The notes under the pieces: model-generated
The model's database searches: none
What the model was told of the DNA's origin: nothing
The model's input: the letters and a program-made list of their open reading frames with translations, nothing else
Assembly (NCBI RefSeq): GCF_030272615.1
Contig: NC_081413.1
Span: forward strand, 144,996,476-145,060,475
From: Cryptomeria japonica
Lineage: Eukaryota > Streptophyta > Pinopsida > Cupressales > Cupressaceae
Length of the DNA: 64,000 bases
Direction of reading: 5' to 3'
Shown: positions 46,140 through 57,797 of the stretch, one piece after another
Numbering within the stretch: the stretch's first letter is position 1
Layout: each line of letters starts with the position of its first letter
Made by a program: the position numbers and the translations under genes

Positions 46140-47363
46140 ATAGTGGAGTTTGTGGAGGACATTATATGGCTAAAACATTTGCACACAAAGTATTAAGAAC
46201 TAGGTTCTAGTGGCCAACCATTTTCAAAGATGCACATCAACTAGTCAAGAAATGTGACCCGTGCCAAAGATTTTTTAGGAAAATTAAAACTTTTCAGGAA
46301 ATTTGTCATTAAGACTTGTAAATGTGCAAGCTCCATTTCAACAGTGGGGTATAGATTTCATTGGAGAAATAGCATGCAAATCTGGTAGTGGCCATTCTTG
46401 GATTTTAGTGGCCACTAACTATTTCACTAAGTGGGTTGAAGTTGTACCCACTAAAAAAGTAACAAGTAAGGTGGTAATTCATTTCCTTACAGATAATATA
46501 TTGACCAGATTTGTATGTCTAGAGAGGATAGTCTCTGATAATGTAATGAGCTTTAGGTGAGAAGAATATGAAGACTTCTGCAATAAATATGGTATCCAGA
46601 TTTCTTATTCATACCTTACCACCCACAAGGAAATGGGTAAGTTGAATCTAGCAACAAAAGCTTGATGAAGATTATTAAACGAATCCTAGAAAAGAATAAA
46701 AAGGATTAGGATTCAAATCTAACATTAGATGTTTCGATAGACAAGGTAACAATTAAGAAAGAAATTGGATGTGCACCTTTTGATTTTGTCTATGGTATGT
46801 GTGCAAGGTTACCCAAAACAATCTAATGGAAATGTATAAGTTTGTCCAAAATTATAACAATGATATAGATGATGATATGCAGTTGAGAATTGAGGCTTTA
46901 ATGTAATTAGATGAAGCTAGAAGAGAATACAATACTAGAAATACAGTGTTATAGATCTAGGTTAAAAACCTGTATGATAAAAGAACAACTGCAAAGATTT
47001 TTCAGGTTAATGATCTAGTTTTGATGTGGAATGCCAGAATAGAAGAAAGGGAAAACATGGCAAGTTTGATGCCATTTGGCTAGGCCCATATCTTATTCAA
47101 AGAAAATGGGGAGAAGATTCTTATATTCTCCAGGATATACATGGCGGTACTCTTGAATTGTCTATTCATGGACAATTCTTGAAGCTCTACTTTTCTTGAA
47201 AGTAATTATTTTCCATGAGCGTTAGTTAGGTTTTGTATATATTAGTGAAGTTACCCTATCTAGGTAATTTCTTTTTGTTCTACTTTGTAATTGGTCTACT
47301 TCACCCAAAGATCCTAGTTTCTCATCCCATTCCTGTCAAATGGACGTCCCCATCTAGAGCCAT
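46140..47363 (+). pseudogene. Element E: integrase and 3' non-coding region
   Basis: Resumes after F with CGGHYMAKTFAHKVL and KKCDPCQRF, the zinc finger end of integrase, then WGIDFIGEIACKSGSG (first Asp) and ERIVSDNVMSF (second Asp). The region of the catalytic Glu is broken by stops near 46640-46700. C-terminal remnants (LYDKRTTAKIFQVNDLVLMWN) lie near 46965-47030. Frame changes and TAG/TGA stops are frequent. From about 47200 to 47363 I see no coding sequence and only a poor polypurine tract before the LTR start. Confidence 0.8.
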
Positions 47364-47499
47364 TGATAGGACCTAAAATTATATTTTGTAAAATTTGGTC
47401 ATTCTGGTTTTATTTTGCCCTCTGTCAAGTTATTAGGGTTTAGGGTTTTAGGGGTTATGTCTTTTCTTGATTAAATCTTGGTATGAAATAAAGTCTTTG
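47364..47499 (+). repeat. Start of the element E 3' LTR, cut after 136 bases
   Basis: TGATAGGACCTAAAATT follows the end of pol and resembles the start of J (TGTTAGGTCCTAAGG); both contain AGGGTTTAGGGTTTTA soon after. An ATG near 47458 opens a stretch reading MSFLD, a stop, ILV, a stop, NKVF, cut by the copia-type LTR at 47500. Whether the LTR portion at 56281-57797 is its continuation is uncertain. Confidence 0.6.
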
Positions 47500-48618
47500 T
47501 GATGGTCTTGAAAAGCACTGAGAGGGGGGGTGAATCAGTGACACTAAAACAAGCACAACTTTAAACACTAACCAGTAGATGAACTTAACCAAGAAGTTAA
47601 ACAAAATACATGCTATCCAAAATGAAATAACAACATCCACATAAAGTAGAACATCAACCATAACACAAGTGTTTATATGTGGAAAACCCAAATAGGTAAA
47701 AACCACAGTGAGATGGAACTCACAAGTTAACTATCTGCAGTAATAGATAACTAATTGGTTAAGGTCTTACAAAGTGCTTTGCTAGGAGCGAATCTTGTTA
47801 GAAATCCCAAGCTTGATTAGAATCTTATACCCTATTAAGAGTACTACCCTGTTAAGAGTAACCTTGATGGAGGATTTTATAATCTAAACTAATGGATCAC
47901 CTTGTTATAGGATTTGTACAATGAAGCTTGTTAGAGCTTACCTAGTTAGGGGATTTTATTCTGTTGTAATGATTAGAAAACAACAAGAAAGATTTGGTCT
48001 ATTCTGAGTAGCACAAGACTTGCTTGATTAGATCATTCTTAGTACATTCAACACTTCTCTTCATCTAAACACTTATCACTCTTCAACAAAAGATTTCACT
48101 CTTTATGTATATCAGTATTCACATAAATCTTCTCTTCTATATCAGTTCTCTCTCTTTAAATGATTCACTAAGATGTCTTTAAAAAGACATACAAATCTTA
48201 TGTCAGCCATAGGAACACAATTTCCTAGGTACAGTGTATCTAGACAATTAAACATAACTCATCACAAAAATGACTGCCAAACAAATGGTGTTGGTAACTC
48301 ATCACAAAAAATGGATACCGGTTAGAACAATCAATACAAGTTGGAACAAAGTATGTGAACCATTGTCCTGGAATTTTCTGCTTGATCTTCATCTTCATCT
48401 TGATCTTCATTTTGATGTCAACTTAATGTAACAATGGGTTATCTCTTAGGCACATATCGGTTGACACAGAGTACAGGTTAGAGATAGACCTTAAACATAC
48501 CGGTTAACAATGTAAATCAATGAAGTTACACTGATAGTCAATGTAATCATATGTGTGTGAGAGTGTTTCAACAATGACAACAAGTGATAAATTCATGATA
48601 ATCATGACCAACCCAACA
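47500..48618 (-). repeat. Left LTR of G/H (B/D-like)
   Basis: Starts TGATGGTCTTGAAAAGCACTG followed by AGAGGGGGGGTGAATCAG and ends ACCCAACA. Shares blocks with B/D LTRs such as TGGAAAACCCAAATAGG, GTTAGAGCTTACC and TTAGAAAACAACAAG. Next to it (48619-48632) the minus strand has the polypurine tract CCAAAGGGGAGAT. Confidence 0.8.
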
Positions 48619-49100
48619 ATCTCCCCTTTGGCATTGATGGTAACACTTAGAATTTTTTTAGAGTAATACAATACCGCTAAGTGTGTATACACAACATATA
48701 TACATATGTACTCATATTCCCCCTTTTTAATGCAATAATCCCCCTTAATGTATGCATAAATACAAAACTTTCAAAAGCACACATACATATTATTACTCCC
48801 CCTTTGACAAAAATGCCAAAATGATAAAGTAAAATATATACATATATATATAGAAAATATAAATCAAAGTGGTCATCATATATTACAATTTTAAACAAGT
48901 TCATGCATTGGCTAGTCTCATAAAAATATCATTGAAATTATGCTTCCTCTGGGATAAAGCATTTTCCCATGATTCTAGTATGTTATCCGTCTACTCAGAG
49001 GTAGACACCAACTGGGAAAAGAATTATTCCATTGATTCTAGCATCCAGGTTTCAGGAGTAGAAAGAATAGCTTTTGTATTAGAGTAGGCTCTTTGAAGAA
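48619..49100 (-). other. 3' untranslated region of G/H
   Basis: Non-coding and AT-rich, with TATATA runs near 48690 and 48840 and further minus-strand purine runs near 48720, 48740 and 48797 (AAAGGGGGAGTAAT). Similar in style to the 3' regions of A and C. Nothing else is recognised. Confidence 0.55.
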
Positions 49101-52021
49101 TATCGACCTGTGAGGTGAGTAGACTCTTGAGCTCTCGTAGAGATCAAGATCTTTTAGCCTTCTCATTATCATTTCTGTTCAGTCTATCATGCAAATCATC
49201 TATAGACCGGTTAAAGGCATAAATGGAGTCCTAGAGTGGTACATATGCCTTGCATAACCTTTCTATTTCCTTCTCAGTTTCAACTTGACTCTTAGAAATA
49301 TCAGAATAAAAGAAAGTAACATTGGAGGTAGAGGCATAATACTTCTCTCTAGATTCAATAGCTTTCTTCAATAGACCTCCATTGTGAGATAAAGCCATTT
49401 TGCCACTTTCAATGTTCTTAGCTAGTTTATCTCCATATTTCTTCTTGTGGCTCTTCTTAGTAGACATTTGAGTAGCATCCTCAAGCAATTTGATTTGATT
49501 AGATGCATCTACAACTAACTGACCAAGTTTTCTAATGGGAGTGGGAAGATGTGCAATAGTTGTTTTCGGTAGTAAACTAGACAAAATTTCTACTGCAATT
49601 TGGATTGTCTCTGCTTCAATCCTTTTCTCTTTTGGTCACTTCTTGTGTGCTTGAGATTGCATAACATTAGAAATCTTCATCATTTTTGATGCACTCAAGG
49701 TTTTCATGTCAATAGGTCCTGAGATACTTAAAGAATCTTCATCATCATCATCAATTAGGTTCTGCTTCACTGATTCAAGGGGTACACTCTTAATGATGTC
49801 TCTTTCTATGTTCTTCTTTGTTGTATCTTCAGTTAGTTGAGTGACAACTTCCTTAGTAGACTCCTTTTGAGTAGTCTCAATGACCGGTGGAGATTGGGGT
49901 TTCTCCAGTTATTCTTTTTCCAGTTCATTATCCACTATCAGTTGAATGCTCGATTGTTCAACTAATGTAACCTATACTTCAGTGATTGTAGGAGGATCCA
50001 TATCTGGTGGAGTAATGTCTCTAGATAGGTCTACTATGTCATGAACATCTTCATCAACAAGAATAATGGAATCATCCTTCTTCTTGGTTGGATAGACTAC
50101 GTCATCTTGAATAATTTCCTCTTCATCCATTTCCAGTCAAGGAACCTCATGTGTAGTATTATCCTTATTGCTAGAGTGGATAACTTCTTCCCTCTTTTTA
50201 ATTATACATGCTAGTTGATGTGTCTCAGACTCAACAACTGACCTTTTTGCATTAATAAGCTTCAATCTTCTCACTTTAAAATCAAAATATACTTTGTATT
50301 TCTCAATTAGAGCACTAATTCCATCTAAGGATAGATTGAGAAAATACTGTACAAATATTTCATCAAAAATCTTCTATTCCAATTGAATTGCTTCCTCCCA
50401 TTTATCTAACAAAGTATTATACAAAGAGATTGAAATATCTTCCTCCAAATCATGCGGAAATCTATTGTCATGACCCAAATAAGTTATTACCTATTGGATT
50501 ACTTGCTTCTGCTCATCTTTAGTGAAAGAATCATAATGTTCTTTGACATTGTCAAACCTGTTTCTTCCTAATGACTTTATTTTCCTCTCAAAGACTATGT
50601 CGGGTTTGTAGGTATCAATATCTATAGGTTTAGCTTCCTTTGGCACTACCTTTACCTTCTTAGGTGTTTTTCCAGTTTCTTTTTCCTTCTTTGGTTCTTC
50701 TTTAGAATTTGTACCCTCAGACTCTGGTTGCATAATCAGTTTCCTATTTCTCTTCTTTGGTGCATTCTCCTTCTTTTCATATACTTTAGGTGTTGGCTCC
50801 TTCTTGGTTAGGACACTCCAAGTCACCCTTGTGGTCTTTTTCACATGAGATTTTTCATCAGATTTCTTTTTCTTTCTTTTCACTTTAGCTACAGGTGCGG
50901 TACTGGTTTCAGTTGGTGCAACTTGGACTGCCACAATGTCCAATTTTGCCTTTTTTTATCTTTAGGCGATGCTAACAGGGTATTAGCATAGCCGACCAGT
51001 AAATCATGATTAACCTCATAGCTCATATCTTCCATCTCTTCCTCTCTAGGTTCAATTGCTTGCATCAAGAAGAAGTCAATGGTAACCATGAAGATTGTCT
51101 TTTTAAAAGTGTTTTACCACATCTTCAGGTAACCTCATTCTCATGCTCATATTTTTTTGAAATTCATTAAAATATTTGTTCACGATAGTTGAAAAAGTAT
51201 TCTTCATAGCCTTAATGATGTTCTTGATCTATGCATTGACCAGTTGTTCCTTGGACCATTCAATATCTCCAATACCTAGTAGGAAGTTCTAAAAATAGAA
51301 AAATAACCTGGCTAATAGCCAACCATATTTGAAATTTTGTGTGTTGTCCTTCTTAATGGATTTCAAATTTTGAAATAATTGGTCTCTGATAGCTTCACAA
51401 ATATCATAGTCTACATTATCAACAATCATTCTATGTGCTATGTGAATTGCTGCAGATGGAACATTGTTAAGTCTACTAGAGTAGAACAGCCGGTAGCCTA
51501 TCACCATTACTGGAAGTTTCACCATAGGGTCTCTAATAGTTTTGATAGAGAAAGCATGCTTATTAGATGTAGAATTGGTTAGCTTGAAGAAAGTGTCCTT
51601 TGAAATCCTTCTTAACACAGGAATTTCACTGATTTAGCAATAACCCGTTATAGCTCTAATAGCCTCAGTTATTGTATGGGTCCATTCCAAATACATATTC
51701 TCTCTGTGGAATCGACTCAAGATGATTCTTATGTGTTCATTCTCATAATCTTTAAGAAAATATGTGGCATTATGAAACCCTAGCATATTTTTCTTCAATT
51801 TTTCTATTCTTATCACAAAGTGATTTCAGCTGAGTATAGATGTGTAGAGTTCCTAAATCCTCTATTTTGCAATCTATATAGCTAGACAAGTCACCTTTGA
51901 CCACAACACCCATCAGGACTTGTGATTATGCATTATAAGATGTAATTTCATCTACCTTTAGAGCTTCCTCAGGCTCAGAAGTGATCATCAACCTCTCTAC
52001 AAGTTTAGAAGTAGATGCCAT
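49101..52021 (-). pseudogene. Unknown reading frame, unit 1 of G/H
   Basis: Opens MASTSKLVERLM at 52021 and runs mostly in one frame from 51816 to 49231, with stops and small shifts. Regions: an N-terminal globular part (51816-51289) with TEAIRAITG, then VIGYRLFYSSRLNNV, DNVDYDICEAIRDQL and WLLARLFFYF; a Lys/Glu/Pro-rich basic middle (50943-50600; KVKRKKKKSDEKSHVKK); and a C-terminal probable coiled coil (49584-49231; QVETEKEIERLCKAY). The globular part lines up with unit 2 (RLN-V-S, DIC-, LL-L--Y at similar spacing). No known domain is recognised. A structural or nucleic-acid-binding accessory protein is only a guess from the basic stretch. Confidence 0.6.
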
Positions 52022-52199
52022 TCTAGATAAACAAGTTTCAAAGTGGTATACAAAGAAATACCTTGTATCTTGCACGTTGCTCCATTTTCTAGTTGAAATG
52101 TTCAAATGCACACCCATTTGCCTCTTTGCAACTTTTGATTCAACTTGATTTCTCTAAGACTTACATCCTAATTCTATCATCATAGTAAAGTCCTACAGA

Positions 52200-52375
52200 T
52201 CCAGTAATGCCATACATCATCACAAAGTTATCCTATTCTAGAATCATATAGAATTCTATATCTACAATGCATAGAAATGAAGCATCAATATATATCAATG
52301 TTATCTAAATCATGGAATCATATAAGTTCTAAATCTATAATGCATAAAAATAAAACATCCATAATGGTCTCAACA
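52200..52375. repeat. Two-copy tandem repeat between units
   Basis: A block of about 75-80 bases with GAATCATATA..TTCTA and TCTACAATGCATA (first copy) is followed by GAATCATATAAGTTCTAAAT and CTATAATGCATA (second copy). Non-coding spacer between units 1 and 2. Confidence 0.6.
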
Positions 52376-52392
52376 TGAAAATCACTAAAATA

Positions 52393-54069
52393 CTAGGATG
52401 AGTCAGGGTAGGGCTTCACAGGAATTTCATCAATTTGCATCAAAAATTTCTTGTATATATCAAAGTGTAGAATTAGACTATTTTCTATGCTTTCCATATC
52501 ATCGACTGATAGTGTATTGTACTTTTTATTGATGTTCTTTAGCTTACCATCCTCTATAATTTTGCTAAGAAGTTTGTCTAGAGGAGCAATAGTCTGTTTC
52601 ACCTTCTTCTTAGGAGTCATTTTCTTCGCCGGAGGCCTTACTGCCTGTTGCTTTTGTCTTGTCCTTTTTGGTGTAGGAGAAGGTACCGGTGAGGGTTTTC
52701 TTTTCCTTTCAACCCTTTTAAATACAACAGATATATCACTCTCAGAAGAAGATCCAACTGGTGAAAGATGAGTTTTCGGTTGAGGTGCTTCCAACTCACT
52801 TTCACTTATACCAGTTTGTCTCAAAACATCTTCCTTGATTGCCTTTGCCTACCAGGTTCCTTTTCTTATAGTTACTTCAACTTTCTTAACCCTTTTCCTA
52901 GATTGAATATACTTTCTATTGTTTCAGCACTACCTAACACTTTCTCTTCTGGTTCCTTTGGAGCTTCAAGGAGGGCTTTTGCATAATTTTCTATGATGTT
53001 GTCATCTGTTTCATAGCCCATTTCAGTTACCCAAATAGTTCTAGGGATAACTGCCTCCATCCAGATTTCATCTTTCTTGATCACAAAATAGATTTCTTTT
53101 TTATACTTATCCACAATAGCTTGTGATAGTCTTACTCTAGTCTTCATTCGAGCCTTCAATGCTTGAAAATGCTCATTTATGTTTTTCTCCCTATTCTCTC
53201 CCATATTTTTCAATAGATCTGATAGTTGTTTTCCTATTGGTATGTCAAAGCCAAAATCTCTAGCACCAATACCGGGCACTTATTTGGTTATGTACAGGAT
53301 CAGACAAACAAGTAAGTTTTTGAATCTGAATGTTCCTTTCTTATCTCCTTTAATCTTTCCCAAATTTGTCTATCAACTCATCTTTAAACCATTCACATAT
53401 ATCTATTCTTGCGTTATCATTGATCATATCATAGGCACTCTTGATACATAGGCTAGAAACTGAGTTTAACCTATTTGCATGTGTAGCCTTATAACCTAAG
53501 ATCATACTAATAAATCTGATATTTATATCCTTCACATCATTTACCCTTAGAGATCTTTTATCAAATGTTGCACCAGTTAAGTTTATCACTGTGTCATTTG
53601 AGACCTCCTTTGTTTTGTCTGGTCTATTACCGGTGGAGGGTAACCCTGTTACAACTTTTACTACTTCTTTCATGATTTTATGAATTGAGTCTAACCAGAA
53701 AAATTCACCATGTAATATGCTTAACACAATGCTTATGATATCCTTGGGAAAATCTGGGATACTAAGAATTTCAGTGAAACCTAGGGTTTCTACTATCTTA
53801 TGTTCAGGTTTGACATTTTCAAATTCATCACAAATCATAGTTTTAAACATGTTCTTAATCTCATCATCACCTAATTCATCAATATGACAATGTATATACA
53901 TCCTAGGGTCTTCAACATATACTACTCATTTAGGGATTTGAGAAAATGCACCTATGCTATCATCTTTCTTTGCAATTTTGGGAACTAGTTTGAAAATAGG
54001 TTTAGGGTGCTTAATAGCCTTAACAATAGTAGGGTTTGCAATAAATTTAGGAGTGGATGAAGATGCCAT
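52393..54069 (-). pseudogene. Unknown reading frame, unit 2 of G/H
   Basis: Opens MASSSTPKFIANP at 54069; in frame to 53350, then 53279-52872 in another frame, then back for 52824-52393. The N-terminal globular part has MKEVVKVVTGLP, ISMILGYKATHANRLNSVSS and NARIDICEWFKDELIDKFG, with a FRFKNLL-like continuation near 53330. The middle is mixed charged, then a Pro/Lys-rich stretch (SPVPSPTPKRTRQKQQ) and a helical C-terminus. The globular part is homologous to unit 1 by order and spacing of conserved residues. Both units begin MAS[ST]S. Function unknown. Confidence 0.6.
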
Positions 54070-54414
54070 AGCTATAAATACCTCAATCTACCTTAGGGAT
54101 GAATGCTTTGATGGATTGCTTCACTTCTTTGCTTAGAATACCTTCGCTCAGGAATTTTTGCGCTCTCAAGGATTTGAATGCTTGGTGAATGAAAAAGGAG
54201 CCAAAACACTTGCTTTATAATGTTATTTTTTACCAACTACCACATTTAATGCTTGCCGGTTAAGTCACAACTTAAGTCATCTGCCGGTATAGAAGCAATT
54301 TCAACTTCTCACCATTAACCAAGGGATTAATAGAAAGTTTTTCATTTTGTTGATAAACCCCCAAAGGATTTTTCTTCAGTTAGATGAAGAGACTCCTACC
54401 AGTGGAGTGTTACT
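54070..54414 (-). other. Spacer between gag-like frame and unit 2
   Basis: About 345 bases with no coding sequence that I can support. It lies between the end of the zinc-knuckle protein and the start of unit 2. No promoter or splice signals can be claimed with confidence. Confidence 0.5.
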
Positions 54415-55484
54415 CTATTCTATCAGTGGAGGAGTATTCCCATCAACATTCAGATCTGACTTTCTGATCCAATGTTTTGAGAATTCTTGCTTTACCTCTT
54501 CAACCTTTTCTTTACCTTTCAAACTAGGACCTTTGTTATTTGCCAATGATGCCTTACTTCTACAAAATTTTGCAATATGTCCAATTTTGTTACAGGCATA
54601 ACAAGTCACATTGTTCTTCTAAATAGCTTTCCCATATTCTATGTCAGTATGTGTTTTGCATTGATTAGATAAGTGTCCAAATCTTCAACAAATATAACAT
54701 CTTACATTCATTCTGCAATTCTCTAAATTATGACCAACTTTGTTGCATTTAGAACATTGACCGGTGGGTGTATTAGTATTCTGATAATTTCTAGTTCTAC
54801 ACTGATTTGCTCTATGACTAGACTTGTTACAATTAAAGCATTTGCCATTAAATTTGTCAGCAGTAGGTTGTCTTACGGGTTTTCTATGATCATTATTGTT
54901 TGCAGTACTGGAGCTTTCACCAACTTCAAAGCCAAGGCCATTTGTATCACCATTAGGTTTCTGATTCTTCAGCATGTCACCAAGTTCATCTAAACTTTTC
55001 TTGAATTTCTCCTTGTGTCGATTTGCAAAAGTTAGTTCACTCTCCAACATTCCTTTCTGTCTTATGAGTTCAGTTCTGTTATTTTGTGTGTGCATAAGAT
55101 TTGTCTTCAACATATCATTTTCATGAATGAGTCTTGTGTTTTCATTTCTAGCATCATTTAGTCTTCTAACCAAGTCTTTTTCATTCTTCTTTCTATCTTC
55201 AATTTCTTTACAAAATCTCATAGTCATATCCTGCATCTCATTCTTTGTTGTACTAATTTCTTGTCTTAGCTTGTTTATCAAATCAATAAGAGTTTCCTTT
55301 TCATTTTCCTCATTCTGCATCTTTTCACAAAATTCTCTTGAAGTTCTTGAATAATATTTTGAGCAGCCTTCAGATCATCTTCAAGTTTGATATTCTTCAC
55401 TTCTTCTGCATCATAGTCTGTAAGTATTGTTTCCAATTGTTTTCTCAAGTTTTCCATCTCTACCGATGACAAGATCTTCCTCAA
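54415..55484 (-). pseudogene. Gag-like coiled-coil protein with four zinc knuckles
   Basis: From 55484: a long Lys/Glu-rich coiled coil (MENLRKQLETILTDYD ... NENTRLIHENDMLKTNLM) to about 54990; a Gly/Ser/Asn spacer; then four CCHC knuckles in a row: CFNCNKSSHRANQC (about 54841-54800), CSKCNKVGHNLENC (54760-54719), CYIC-stop-RFGHLSNQC (54700-54658) and CYACNKIGHIAKFC (54602-54561). A Lys-rich tail ends at 54415. There is one frameshift near 55300 and stops in the third knuckle and before the fourth. Zinc knuckles bind RNA in Gag. The capsid-like domain usual in copia gag is not evident. Confidence 0.75.
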
Positions 55485-55514
55485 GTTGTTAGGCTTCTAA
55501 AAATAGAGGACCAA

Positions 55515-55526
55515 GCTTTGATACCA
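55515..55526 (-). promoter_or_regulatory. G primer binding site
   Basis: Minus strand TGGTATCAAAGC, one base different from the initiator tRNA-Met complement, two bases from the LTR end at 55529. Confidence 0.85.
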
Positions 55527-55528
55527 AT

Positions 55529-56280
55529 TGTTAGGATTCCCAAAGATACTGAGATGGGGGGGGTGAATCAGTATCTAACCAGTTTATAAATTTACTTGAC
55601 TTGAAACATGAAAAGCATATTAAAACTCTATACCGATAAACTAGAAATAATGCAGTGAACAAGAATAACAGTAACCACATGAGAAGCACACCATAACACA
55701 GTATTTTAATGAGGAAACCTGGTGTGGGAAAAACCTTGGTGGGATTTGTGACCCACAATATTTGCTTACTAGCCAATAAGGGAATATTACTCTTACAATA
55801 GGGGCCTACACATGCAGGAAGGCCAAGTGCTTGGAGCTCACTACTCAATTACAAAAGAAGTCACACTGACTTACAAAAATAGATTATACTAATCCAATGT
55901 CTTGTACTGCTTCATATCAGTATTTTATATGCCAGATTCAGTACCGGTTTAATCTCTGCTATAACATAAATCCTTAACCAATATTTCACATATTAGGTCT
56001 GCTTATCTTGCATCTTATTTCACACATTTCCTATTACAAAATGATCTCATACATATATGATTCATATTACAACTCGCCATGTCGGCTTACAATGATTTTA
56101 TAATTAATTACAAAATTCATTTTAAACAAAATTGAAGTCGGCCAAGGTGTCGATATCCTTCCTTTCACTGCTGGTGTTCTGTGTGCCGGTGTAGAGTCTA
56201 TCGGTGTCAGTGCCAGTATCTTTGTCTTTCCAGTGTCCTATGATTGCAAGGTTGCCATCAATGACAAAACCTTCAATCAC
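55529..56280 (-). repeat. Right LTR of G/H (C-like)
   Basis: Plus strand begins TGTTAGGATTCCC with the GGGGGGGTGAATCAG motif, and shares GCTCACTACTCAATTACAAA and GTCACACTGACT with the C LTR (26678-27733). About 300 bases shorter than C LTRs. The right end is near 56280, but the exact terminus is unclear. Confidence 0.75.
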
Positions 56281-57797
56281 CTATAATTTCTCATTGGAGT
56301 GTGCATTTGCCAATAGAGGCAGAAAGAGTCATCATTACCCAAGTAGAAATGATTTGTGAAGGGCTAAATATGGATATACTGGAGGATAGCATGGATAAAA
56401 TATTTGCTACAAGATTATTTTTTGAAATATTTGAAAGAGAGGAAAACCAAGTAGTCGTTAAGTATATTCCATATAGAGTAAAAGATGATGAAGTCATGAA
56501 TTTCAATTGGCCATCCGATGAAGACTATAGTGCATAGAGTAGCATGTATCTGAATGATGAATAAAAGTTGTAAACAACTTGTATAATTGTTTTTGTCTTT
56601 AGTGGCATATATTTTTGAACCTGTATAACAAAGTGAGGGTAACTTTCATCATGAGTTTTGAAGAAGGTGGTTGTATATTTTGATCCAGTGTAAGCAAGTT
56701 TGAGGATGATTGTTTTGTATAACAAAATGCAGTTATGTATAGTCTTTCTGAGATGATAGGTGTCTCCTCTAGCCTGAAGCTTGTTGGCTCCCTTTTTTTT
56801 TATAAAAGGGAATTCAAGGCTATGAGATGGGGTTCAAAATTTTGGTCCCTTGAGTGTTCCGAATTATTGTTTCCAAATAGCAAAGTCTAGGTGAAACAAA
56901 AAGGTTATAAAGGTTATTTTACAGAGCAAAAAATAGAAAGAGTCTTATGTCTGTAATTTTTGTAGGTTCTTGGGAGTTATGTATGGATTGTATTCTTACG
57001 CAAACAACAAAATTAATAAATAAATATATGATTAAAACCCACTTCTCTCTAGTGTATTGCTTTATCATGTTTTCAATGCATATTATCAAGGATTTTATCA
57101 TTCGTTGCACTGTTGTGGTGTATGCACTTTTTTTATCCATGCTTTGGTCTAAGAGGTCAATTAAATGCTCAAATAAAATTGCAAAGTGATAGGGATATTT
57201 ACAGGGATTTTGATAAGTAGTTCTGGGTAGGGATTACAAATACGATGTACTGCAAGGCGATATTATTTCAGGTTATATGTTGTTAGATAAATTTTGTCAA
57301 AAGTACAGTTTCATGCATAATGAATTCATGTACCCAGTCGAATAAGGCACTAATCATATTTAAGTGAATGCCTGGGTATTTTTCACTGTTCGGAATCACA
57401 ACTGGTTTGCTATAACTTGTTGAATATCAAAATATTTTCATTTTACATGAATGTTGTCATGTGTGTTAATCATCTCATGCTCCAAGATAGTTGAGGATCA
57501 CTGAGGAATTCACCATTCCTAAGCATTCTCCCTTATTGTTGAGTCTTTATATGAGATTATTTTCTTTTTTTCATGCATGATTTGTGAGTGTGGTGTAAAA
57601 TCACAAATAAGCATGGGGATCACCCTCCCTGATTTTGCAGAGCCTAAAGTGTAGAAGGATGTCGCATCCTTGTTATTGTTGGTCCAAGTTTGAAGAATAT
57701 TAAACAGTTGGAAGTGGCTTTCCATTGATATTTTTTAGGAGAGAACAACTTGGTCTTTGCCTTTGAGATAGTATAAACCCATTTTTGGGCACCAACA
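56281..57797 (+). repeat. Partial J-type LTR (I) ending at a primer site
   Basis: Holds the end of a reading frame (to 56537), a TATA box TATAAAAGGG at 56811-56820, about 1 kb of non-coding sequence, and an end ...GGGCACCAACA at 57797. A block near 57640-57700 (AAGTGTAGAAGG, CATCCTTGTTATTGTTG) matches the end of J near 7130-7190. Because a primer site follows at once, this is the 3' end of an LTR in 5' LTR position. The left side is cut by the G/H unit. Confidence 0.65.
56283..56537 (+). pseudogene. C-terminal fragment of the J-type unknown protein
   Basis: 84 codons open into the left break, without a start of their own: ISHWSVHLPIEAERV ... then VMNFNWPSDEDY (56493-56528) and stop TAG 56535. 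The end motif matches VINFTWPTDDVY of the long frame in J in residues and position near the C terminus. Unlike the J copy, this remnant has no internal stop. Unknown function. Confidence 0.65.

Larger units (their letters stand above)
47500..56280 (-). mobile_element. Composite pol-less LTR element G/H with unlike LTRs
   Basis: Minus-strand unit: LTR at the right (55529-56280), primer site, coiled-coil gag with four zinc knuckles, two unknown reading frames, a polypurine tract, and an LTR at the left (47500-48618). No protease, integrase or RT motif is visible anywhere in 6.9 kb. The two LTRs belong to different copia-type families: the left resembles B/D, the right resembles C. Flanks show no target-site duplication and belong to different parts of Tat-like sequence. 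It is therefore either a recombinant of two related elements or two truncated ones side by side. Confidence 0.6.

Noticed and set aside
54055-54085. TATA box (TATTTATA) just before the start codon of unit 2
   Set aside because: Only about 10 bases from the ATG, too close to act as a promoter for it; common sequence by chance.
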